A DNA stretch of 9,881 nt from Hallerella sp963629575 (GTDB lineage: Bacteria; Fibrobacterota; Fibrobacteria; Fibrobacterales; Fibrobacteraceae): contig CAVGIM010000064.1 of assembly GCA_963629575.1 (NCBI GenBank), forward strand, positions 1-9,881, read 5' to 3'. The notes below the pieces were generated by a model that was given only the letters and a program-made list of their open reading frames with translations, had not been told where the DNA came from and did not search any database. This document shows, piece by piece, positions 1 to 5,624 of the stretch. Every line of letters starts with the position of its first letter. The first letter of the stretch is position 1. Both the position numbers and the translations under genes were made by a program.

Positions 1-57
1 CTTAGATCTGAGTTTCGCAGACGTTTAGGTTCAAATGTAAAGCGGATCGCTCTGCTT

Positions 58-90
58 TTCTAAGCTCTAAGCTCTGCTAACGAAGCTCTG
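58..90 (-). repeat. Degenerate copy of the CAGAG…CTTAGA repeat
   Basis: Read on the minus strand, this 33-bp stretch begins CAGAGCTT and ends AGCTTAGAGCTTAGAA. It lines up with 9735-9767 with roughly seven mismatches, concentrated in the middle. Both ends of the unit are well kept, so it looks like an older diverged member of the same family as 210-259 and 9849-9881. It shares the minus orientation of the copy at 210-259. Confidence 0.5.
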
Positions 91-136
91 ACACCGCGTG
101 GCCCTGGGGGTGGATGCAAGGAAGGGAAATCAGAAC

Positions 137-166
137 TTAGAACTGAGATTTTAGAACTGAGATTTT
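137..166. repeat. Tandem 14-bp duplication
   Basis: The 14-mer TTAGAACTGAGATT occurs at 137-150 and again immediately at 151-164, with the next two bases continuing the period. It is preceded by AGAAC, so the stretch echoes the AGAACTTAGA words of the larger repeat family. No coding function is apparent. Confidence 0.75.
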
Positions 167-209
167 CAGACATCTATGTTCTGCATACAAGAAGCTTAAA
201 CGTTCACTG

Positions 210-259
210 TTCTAAGATCTAAGTTCTCCCGACTAAACTCTGGCACGCCCCTCGCCGGG
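210..259 (-). repeat. Left copy of a perfect 50-bp inverted repeat
   Basis: The reverse complement of these 50 bases matches 9832-9881 at every position. The element runs on the minus strand from CCCGGCGAGGGGCGTGCC to AACTTAGATCTTAGAA. The right copy ends exactly at the window edge, so the match could continue beyond it. This copy lies about 130 bp past the lptD stop and reads in the same direction as lptD transcription. Homology resumes further inward at 300-312 (13 bp identical to 9798-9810), so the whole element spans about 210-312, with a variable middle that here contains the 263-280 palindrome. Confidence 0.9.
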
Positions 260-262
260 AAG

Positions 263-280
263 GCCTGTCTGCCGACAGGC
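263..280. repeat. Palindromic hairpin inside the repeat element
   Basis: GCCTGTC, a TGCC loop, then GACAGGC form a perfect 7-bp stem with a four-base loop. It sits at the place where the left and right copies of the larger repeat differ. The right copy instead has a 6-bp stem CTCGCC/GGCGAG around TACCC at 9824-9840. This looks like a small inserted palindrome of the REP or intergenic type. No terminator-like T-run follows it. Confidence 0.6.
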
Positions 281-291
281 AGGCCAAACAG

Positions 292-304
292 GTCGCTCTG
301 CGAC
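292..304. repeat. Short palindrome GTCGC-TCT-GCGAC
   Basis: A 5-bp perfect stem with a three-base loop, inside the extended left repeat element. In the right copy the corresponding bases (9806-9818) keep a 4-bp TCGC/GCGA stem although the loop has changed from AGA to CAA on the sense strand. Keeping the stem while the loop changes hints at a folded RNA or DNA form, but two copies are too few to prove it. Confidence 0.4.
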
Positions 305-352
305 AAAAGCCTAGACGTGAAAACGTTAAAATTCCCTCTTACCACTTCCCTC

Positions 353-384
353 TTCCCAAAAGCTCAAAAGTTTGCCGTGCAAAC
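353..384 (-). terminator. Possible Rho-independent terminator after lptD
   Basis: On the minus strand, two bases after the lptD stop, GTTTGC-ACG-GCAAAC forms a 6-bp stem with a three-base loop (370-384). It is followed by TTTTGAGCTTTTGGG. The stem is short and the T-run is interrupted, so this would be a modest terminator, but its position at the end of lptD is right. Confidence 0.5.
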
Positions 385-386
385 AA

Positions 387-2843
387 TCAATCATCCGTAC
401 TCGCCGCATTCAGTCGAATGTCCGGCAGATCCTTGACATAGACGGCGAAGCTCCACCCTGCGGCTGGCCCCGCCGGCGTCCACGTAAAGTCGATTTTCCA
501 GCAGTGCAATGTTCTGTCGAACGTAAACTCGTGCGAAGCGAAGCGGCCCTCGGTATAGCTGTAGCGGGTCGTGTAGGTCATCGACCAGTTTTCGGTCGGA
601 TGAAGCGAAGCGGAAATTCCCGTCGAATGGGAAACGTTGTCGCGGAAAACCTTGCGCCCGACGCGCGTACTCGAAAAGGAATAGCGGTAGTCGAGACTTG
701 CCGACCAGGACTCCTTCTGGTACTTTCCCATCTGGGACGGAAGCCCGGAATTGAAGCTCCCCGACCAGCTGAACTTTTTCGACAAGTCATATCCCCAATA
801 GGTCAGTTCCGGAATCCGGACCTTGTTCGGATCCTCTTCGAACTTGTGGTAAACGCTGTGCCGCGTGCGAATGGTGAAGAGATAGTTCGGCAAAAGCTGG
901 AAACCGAACGAAGAAGAAATATCCGACCACTGCAATGAATCGGCGGCAAAGTTGTAGGATGTCGAATGGGAAGTCGTCACCAGACGACGCGTTCCGTAAG
1001 TATCTTCCGACGTCGTCGAGTCCTTGCCATCCTCGGACTTTCGCGTACGGCCGACAGTCTTCAGATACTTGATGTCGAAGTCGTTCGAAAGGGAAAGCCC
1101 AATCGCCTTCTGCTCCGTCTGGTAAGGCGTCTGGCCCAAAAGCGGATGTTTCACGAAATACCGGTTCGTGTCCATCTTTGGCGCATAGGTGTACGAAACG
1201 CTCGGCGAAAGCACGTGGCGAATTCCCGTAAAGCGGCCGATTTCCGGCATCCAGATTCCGTAGAGCTTCGTGTCCGCGGTAAGGCTGTAATTGTGGTTGT
1301 AGAAAAATTCGCCGTATTCGTCCCTTTCCGGGTTGAACCCGCTGCGCTGCCTGCGATACTTGGCGGAATCCTCGGGATTTATCCAGCGGTTACCGCTCCA
1401 CATTCCCGTAAAGGTCGCCCGTGGCGTCAAGTTGATGACGTTAAAGAGCGAACCCGAATAATCGACGGAATAGGTCCCGAGATATCCCGTGTACCAGGCT
1501 GCGGTATCGATGTCCCGCACGGTATCCGGAGAAACCTTTTCATACAAATTAAAACGATTCGTGAAGGAATAGTTGAACTTGTCGAGAAAGGACGCCTCGC
1601 GCGCTTCGTCCTCGTCGCGCTCGAAGTCGAAAAGTTGCCCGCTCATGCGAAACTGGATATCGGGAATCTGGCGTTCCTTGTTGCCCGTCACCAGGTTATA
1701 CTGCTGCGAAGTCTTCACGGTGAGACTCTTGTTTGTCCCGAACTTTCCCGAATAGGTCATCTGGGCGTTTGCCTGCTGGTTCAGGATCGTTTCCGACGTA
1801 AGGCCGTTGTCCTGCCGGACTTTTTGACTGGAGACAAAGGAACCCGATCCGGAAAGCGTGTGCTTGCCGTCGGGAGTCAGGTTCTGGTTGTGATTGAACG
1901 AAATGTCATAGCCGCTGTTTGCAAAATCGAACTGTTCCAGGTAGCTTGTGTAGGTGATGTTTCCGTCCAGGCGATACCGCCACTTGTAGCGGACCGTCTC
2001 CGAAAGCGTCGTCTTTTCGAAATTGGCAGACGAACCTTCGATCACGTCCGCGGATGTCGTCGCGTCCCAGTAATCGTTCGGCGCATAGTAAAACCCGACA
2101 TTCTTGATATAGAAACCTTGCACCTGGTCGCCACCGAATTTTGGCGTCAAAAGCCCCGAGCGGCGACCGCTCTTGAGCGGAGCGACGATCATCGGCAACA
2201 CGGCAACCGGAACGTCCGCAATGTTCAGGACGACGGGTCTTGCCGTCACGCTTTCCTTCGGCTTCACGACCATGCGCCTTCCGTAGAAATAGTAATGCTG
2301 GTGCGTCGTATCGTCGCACGTGCTGAAATCGCCCCGCGCGATCAGGAGCCTCGTATCGGGAAGTCTCCGCACTTCCATCCCGTTCAGCTGGTTATTGTCC
2401 TGAAAGGTCGTCGCGTAATAGACCTCGCCCACCCGGGTCTTCATGTTATACTTCATCCGGTAGCCAGCAAGGGACGAGTTTCTCTTTTCCCGCAAGACCG
2501 GATCGCCGCTCGCCTGCAAGACCTGCTCCTTCTGGTTGAAGAGAATCGTGTCCGCGTCGAGCGTCACCGTCCGGTATTTCAGCTGCGCCTTGTCGTTCAG
2601 GTTGAAAGTCGAGGCGTTCACGTCGTATTGCAAATCCACGGCATGGTATTCGACCGTGTCCGCAAGGGTCGAATCACTCGCGCCGAACCAGTCCGAAGTG
2701 GAATCCGTTGCCGAGGTATCGGGAATCTCAGGCCGTTCCGGAAGTTCAATCCGGGAGAGTTCCTCCGAAAAAGCGGGCAAAGCCAAAAAGAGAACCCACA
2801 CGAACAGGCACCCAAAAAATCTGGACTTTTCCCAAAAGGACAT
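387..2843 (-). CDS. lptD: LPS-assembly outer-membrane protein LptD (OstA/Imp)
   Basis: LptD is the outer-membrane beta-barrel that, with lipoprotein LptE, inserts lipopolysaccharide into the outer leaflet. The 818 residues begin with a signal peptide (hydrophobic to about 22, likely cut after AFS at 26) and a Pro/Asp/Ser/Thr-rich linker. A periplasmic OstA-like domain follows at about 65-225. The junction GRRSGLLTPKFGG (227-239), then GFYYAPNDYWDATTSADV, is a classic LptD signature, and RHVLSPSVSYTYAP lies in the barrel. The barrel, rich in alternating aromatic strands, fills the rest. Length is close to E. coli LptD (784 aa). The mature protein has only two cysteines, Cys176 and Cys781. A GTG at 2846 directly precedes the chosen ATG and neither has a good Shine-Dalgarno. 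No lptE is visible nearby. Family assignment is firm. Confidence 0.93.
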   Translation of the reverse strand: MSFWEKSRFFGCLFVWVLFLALPAFSEELSRIELPERPEIPDTSATDSTSDWFGASDSTLADTVEYHAVDLQYDVNASTFNLNDKAQLKYRTVTLDADTILFNQKEQVLQASGDPVLREKRNSSLAGYRMKYNMKTRVGEVYYATTFQDNNQLNGMEVRRLPDTRLLIARGDFSTCDDTTHQHYYFYGRRMVVKPKESVTARPVVLNIADVPVAVLPMIVAPLKSGRRSGLLTPKFGGDQVQGFYIKNVGFYYAPNDYWDATTSADVIEGSSANFEKTTLSETVRYKWRYRLDGNITYTSYLEQFDFANSGYDISFNHNQNLTPDGKHTLSGSGSFVSSQKVRQDNGLTSETILNQQANAQMTYSGKFGTNKSLTVKTSQQYNLVTGNKERQIPDIQFRMSGQLFDFERDEDEAREASFLDKFNYSFTNRFNLYEKVSPDTVRDIDTAAWYTGYLGTYSVDYSGSLFNVINLTPRATFTGMWSGNRWINPEDSAKYRRQRSGFNPERDEYGEFFYNHNYSLTADTKLYGIWMPEIGRFTGIRHVLSPSVSYTYAPKMDTNRYFVKHPLLGQTPYQTEQKAIGLSLSNDFDIKYLKTVGRTRKSEDGKDSTTSEDTYGTRRLVTTSHSTSYNFAADSLQWSDISSSFGFQLLPNYLFTIRTRHSVYHKFEEDPNKVRIPELTYWGYDLSKKFSWSGSFNSGLPSQMGKYQKESWSASLDYRYSFSSTRVGRKVFRDNVSHSTGISASLHPTENWSMTYTTRYSYTEGRFASHEFTFDRTLHCWKIDFTWTPAGPAAGWSFAVYVKDLPDIRLNAASTDD

Positions 2844-2852
2844 CACTCGCCA

Positions 2853-2858
2853 ATAATA
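2853..2858 (-). promoter_or_regulatory. Possible -10 box just ahead of lptD
   Basis: TATTAT on the minus strand matches the TATAAT consensus at five of six bases and ends 6 nt before the GTG and 9 nt before the ATG of lptD. I see no matching -35 box. If used, transcription would start at or next to the start codon, which would fit the lack of a Shine-Dalgarno. The same bases also form the T-rich tail of the upstream terminator, so the match may be accidental. Confidence 0.25.
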
Positions 2859-2893
2859 GAAAAGGAAAGGCTCCTGTCGTTACAGAAGCCTTT
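2853..2893 (-). terminator. Rho-independent terminator between the PDZ gene and lptD
   Basis: The minus strand reads AAAGGCTTCTGT, loop AACG, ACAGGAGCCTTT. This is a 12-pair stem with a single U-G wobble, formed by 2882-2893 with 2866-2877. It is followed by the T-rich tail CCTTTTCTATTATT. The stem begins about 20 nt after the PDZ stop codon, so it should end that transcript. The opposite strand also has T-runs after the stem (TTTTT at 2891-2895). The structure ends only about 22 nt before the lptD start, so lptD must either have its own very close promoter or depend on read-through. Confidence 0.8.
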
Positions 2894-2912
2894 TTGAAAG
2901 TGAATGGAAACC

Positions 2913-3728
2913 TTAGCGGAGTTCGACCGACACGGCGGACGAGGCGTCGTTCTGATCGATGTGAACGATATAGCGCCCCGAAGCGGCGCCCTTGCCATTC
3001 CAGTCGAAGGTCTGCGAACCGGCCTTTGCGTCTTTCTTGAAAAGACGTTCGATCACTTCGCCGTTTGCGCTCACGATGCGAACCGCGGTCGCACCTTCCG
3101 CGCGAAGATTCACCGAAACCAGCTCGCGGTCCATGTATTCGAGGGAACCGGCCGCTCGAAGCGTACGAGACTTCACCGCCGGCTTGCTTTCCGCATTCGG
3201 ATTTTCCACGGACACGGAAGAAAGCTCCGCCGCGGAAACGTTCATCGAATCGGGAATGACGCGGCCATCCTTCATCACGGAAAGCAGCGTGTAGTCGGAA
3301 GCTAGCGACTTGCGGGCGACTTCCGCGATTTCGTCAGGCGTATAGGCGTCCTGCCTTTCGCCATACCATTCCTTCACGTCGTCTTCGGCTATCTCGTTTA
3401 CGAGAATTCTCGCACGGCGAAGCGTTACGGAAAGCGTGTCCTTTTCGCGAAGAACGGAAAGTTCCAGCGGTTTTCCGACCGTTCCGCGGAGAATGTCCTT
3501 GGAGGCGTCCAAGGAGTTTCCCGCAAGCGACACGCCATCGACCGCGAGAATCCGGTCGTCGGCTTCGATTCCGGCAAGCGCCGCCGGAGATCCCGGGATG
3601 ACATCGACTACGCGAACGCCGTTTGACGTCGCATAGATGGTGACCCCGATGCCGCCAAAATTTTCACCGGCAAAAGCCGACGCGGCAAGAAGCGCCAACG
3701 CCGATACGTTCAAGGCAAAGCTTTTCAT
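2913..3728 (-). CDS. Secreted PDZ-domain protein with C-terminal FlgD/sorting-like beta domain
   Basis: A 271-residue exported protein of unrecognised specific function. Residues 1-20 are a signal peptide (MKSFALNVSALALLAASAFA, cleavage before GEN). A PDZ domain covers about 24-107. It has the ligand-loop GGIGV (25-29) and the typical GSPAALAGIEADDRILAVDGV (46-66), where such domains bind C-terminal or extended peptides. There is no protease domain of the HtrA, CtpA or RseP type. Residues 108-185 are a charged linker. About 200-271 resemble the FlgD-like/secretion-tail beta fold: VRIVSANGEVIERLF, then FDWNGKGAASGRYIVHI. The ATG is set by AAGGAG five bases upstream. It has its own likely promoter and its own terminator. 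It probably works in the periplasm or on the cell surface as a binding or scaffold protein. A role beside LptD is only a neighbourhood guess. Confidence 0.85.
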   Translation of the reverse strand: MKSFALNVSALALLAASAFAGENFGGIGVTIYATSNGVRVVDVIPGSPAALAGIEADDRILAVDGVSLAGNSLDASKDILRGTVGKPLELSVLREKDTLSVTLRRARILVNEIAEDDVKEWYGERQDAYTPDEIAEVARKSLASDYTLLSVMKDGRVIPDSMNVSAAELSSVSVENPNAESKPAVKSRTLRAAGSLEYMDRELVSVNLRAEGATAVRIVSANGEVIERLFKKDAKAGSQTFDWNGKGAASGRYIVHIDQNDASSAVSVELR

Positions 3729-3733
3729 CGTTT

Positions 3734-3738
3734 CTCCT
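3734..3738 (-). promoter_or_regulatory. Ribosome binding site of the PDZ gene
   Basis: AGGAG on the minus strand (within AAGGAG), five bases before the ATG at 3728. It fixes the start directly ahead of the signal peptide. Confidence 0.8.
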
Positions 3739-3758
3739 TATCCAAAAATTCTCCTGTA

Positions 3759-3764
3759 AATATA
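3759..3764 (-). promoter_or_regulatory. Likely -10 box for the PDZ gene
   Basis: TATATT on the minus strand matches TATAAT at five of six bases. A start about 7 nt downstream would give a leader of roughly 24 nt carrying the AAGGAG site. No clear -35 box is found at 16-18 bp, so the call rests on the -10 and its placement. Confidence 0.4.
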
Positions 3765-3776
3765 CTTTCCTTTTGG

Positions 3777-3807
3777 AAAAAGCGGTCTTTTTCGTAACAA
3801 AAAAGCG
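3777..3807 (-). terminator. Weak AT-stem hairpins after guaA
   Basis: On the minus strand, CTTTTT…AAAAAG and then AAAAAG-ACCG-CTTTTT can form two alternative 6-bp hairpins that share the central AAAAAG segment. The second carries its own run of five T. Stems made almost only of A-T pairs are poor terminators, so termination after guaA may be partial. Confidence 0.3.
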
Positions 3808-3821
3808 TGAACAGGAGAACC

Positions 3822-5624
3822 CTATTCCCACTCGATGGTTCCAGGAGGCTTGTGCGTCGTATCGTACCAGAGCGACCCCGCGCCGTTCTCTTCAAAGCGC
3901 CGCCAGAGATTCTGGAGCAATGTCCTGTCGATTTCCGCAAAGTTCGCCGTCATCGCTTCGGAGCTGTTTACGGGACGCATCACGATGCAGGGCTTTCCCT
4001 GGATTCTTAGCGGAAGCATCACGACGGGCATCTGCCAGATCTTTTTGTACAGATGGTTCTCGCGCAGAAATTCCGTCGCGATGTTGTCGAAAACGCGAAG
4101 CGTGTCGAAGTTTTCCCTTGTCGCGAACTGTTCGACGGGTTCCGGATTTCCGGGGAGCGCACCGACTTGCCAGACGACGCGGTTCACCGTCTTGAAGCGG
4201 TTGACGATTTCCGTCGCGAACTTTTCGCAGTCCTTCCAGGAAAATTCCGGATTTCGGATAAGGTACGGATGGGCGTACGTGCGACCGTCTCCCTGGACGC
4301 CCACGCTCTTTACCGGGAGAATCTGCCCCAAGATGCCGTTCGCCTTGGCAAATTCCGAAACCTCTCTTTCCGAAACGGGGTCCACGCGAACGTCTTCCCG
4401 CCCGTTCGACAGGAGAAGACGCACGCCGAGACCGGGCCCCGGGAAGGGATGCCGCCAGACGAGCGCGTGAGGAATACGCAATTCCTCGCCGAGCATCCGA
4501 ACTTCGTCCTTGTAAAGATCCGCAAGAGGTTCGACCAGCTTGCCTTCCTTGAGAAGGTCGAGAATTTCGCTTACGCGGTTGTGGTGCGTCTTTATCTTGT
4601 CGGCATTCTTCGTTCCGCCGCTTTCGATCGTGTCCGGGTAGATGGTTCCCTGGGCGAGCATCCATTCGTCGGGATTCAATCGGAGAGCCCGCATTTCGCG
4701 GTCCTTCACGTCGAGGAACGTCTTGCCGATGATCGCGCGTTTTTCTTCCGGAAGCGTCACGCCTTCGAGAGCATCGAGAAAGTCCTTAGAGGCATCGACA
4801 ATCCGGAGATTCTTCATCCCTTCCCTTTCGAGAAATTCCATGACTTTCGCGGATTCGCCAAGCCGCATCATGCCGTTATCGATGTGAAGCCCTAGGACGT
4901 TTTCGGCCCCGAGAACACGGTTCAAAAGAACGAACGCCACGGTGGAATCGACTCCGCCGGAGACAAGCAGAAAGACCTTCCTGTCCTTGACCTCTTCCCG
5001 GATGCGCTCCGTGACGAGCGGCAGGTAGCTCTTCATGTCCCAGGATTTTTTACAGCCGCAGTAGCGTACGAAATTTTCGAGAACCTTCATGCCGTATTGG
5101 CTGTGGGTGACTTCCGGATGGAACTGGAAGCCGTAGATTTTCCGCTCCGGGCAGGAAACCGCGGCAACCTGGCAGTCGGAAGTGCTCGCGATGATTCGGT
5201 AGCCTTCGGGAAGTTCCGATACGCTGTCGCCGTGGCTCATCCACATTGGAGATTCCGCGGGGACGCCTGCAAAAATAGGATCTGCCGCGTCCAGGACCTT
5301 CAGGTCCGCAATGCCATACTCCTTGACCTTTCCAGGACGGACCTTTCCGCCGAGTTCCGACGCGAGAAGCTGGTGCCCGTAGCAGATGCCGAGTTTCGGA
5401 ACGGGAATGTCCAGAATTTCGGGATTGTACGCCGGGGCATCGTCCGCATAGACGCTCGAAGGGCCGCCGCTGTAGATGATTCCCTTGACGCCTTCGAGTT
5501 CCTCGACACTCGCCGTGGGAGAATGGATTTCGGTGAATACTCCGAGACGGCGAACACGGTTGGCTATCAGGTGCGCATATTGACCGCCGAAGTCGAGAAC
5601 GGCGATGGTATCGATGGATTTCAC
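3822..5624 (-). CDS. guaA: GMP synthase (glutamine-hydrolysing), long eukaryote-like form
   Basis: GuaA makes GMP from XMP, ATP and glutamine, the last step of guanine nucleotide synthesis in the cytoplasm. The 600 residues comprise a class-I glutamine amidotransferase (1-190; triad Cys81 in GICYGHQ, His169 and Glu171 in FHPEV), then an ATP-pyrophosphatase domain (about 198-395) with P-loop SGGVDS at 222-227 and the HPFPGPGLGVR motif at 392-402. The C-terminal part ends KPPGTIEWE. Typical bacterial GuaA is about 510-525 aa. The extra 80 or so residues lie in the C-terminal half, where LPVKSVGVQGDGRTY, NRVVWQVG, QMPVVMLPLR and the KPPGTIEWE tail follow the order of the longer human-type enzyme. 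The start is a GTG overlapping the pepA stop (GTGA), with GGGAG seven bases upstream. An upstream in-frame extension to 5897 would overlap pepA and has no family homology. Confidence 0.95.
   Translation of the reverse strand: MKSIDTIAVLDFGGQYAHLIANRVRRLGVFTEIHSPTASVEELEGVKGIIYSGGPSSVYADDAPAYNPEILDIPVPKLGICYGHQLLASELGGKVRPGKVKEYGIADLKVLDAADPIFAGVPAESPMWMSHGDSVSELPEGYRIIASTSDCQVAAVSCPERKIYGFQFHPEVTHSQYGMKVLENFVRYCGCKKSWDMKSYLPLVTERIREEVKDRKVFLLVSGGVDSTVAFVLLNRVLGAENVLGLHIDNGMMRLGESAKVMEFLEREGMKNLRIVDASKDFLDALEGVTLPEEKRAIIGKTFLDVKDREMRALRLNPDEWMLAQGTIYPDTIESGGTKNADKIKTHHNRVSEILDLLKEGKLVEPLADLYKDEVRMLGEELRIPHALVWRHPFPGPGLGVRLLLSNGREDVRVDPVSEREVSEFAKANGILGQILPVKSVGVQGDGRTYAHPYLIRNPEFSWKDCEKFATEIVNRFKTVNRVVWQVGALPGNPEPVEQFATRENFDTLRVFDNIATEFLRENHLYKKIWQMPVVMLPLRIQGKPCIVMRPVNSSEAMTANFAEIDRTLLQNLWRRFEENGAGSLWYDTTHKPPGTIEWE

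Larger units (their letters stand above)
1..386. other. Gene-free spacer downstream of lptD, built of repeats
   Basis: No convincing gene is present here on either strand. From left to right it holds a CTTAGATCT word at the edge, a degenerate copy of the repeat family (58-90, minus orientation), a 14-bp tandem duplication (137-166), the 50-bp member of the inverted pair (210-259), two small palindromes (263-280 and 292-304), and a 13-bp block shared with the right flank (300-312). A pyrimidine-rich stretch follows at 332-357, where the octamer TTCCCTCT occurs twice. A terminator-like hairpin sits next to the lptD stop. Words of the form CTTAGA, CTAAG and TTAGAAC recur throughout. Confidence 0.8.

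Noticed and set aside
332..357. Pyrimidine-rich tract with repeated TTCCCTCT
   Set aside because: It could be a triplex-forming or regulatory tract, but it is short, interrupted and not tied to any promoter. It is noted only as part of the repeat-rich spacer.
966..2897. Long open frame (643 aa) on the plus strand opposite lptD
   Set aside because: It runs antisense through a clear lptD homologue, has no family motifs and is Arg/Val-rich as expected from a mirrored codon bias. No start signal was seen.
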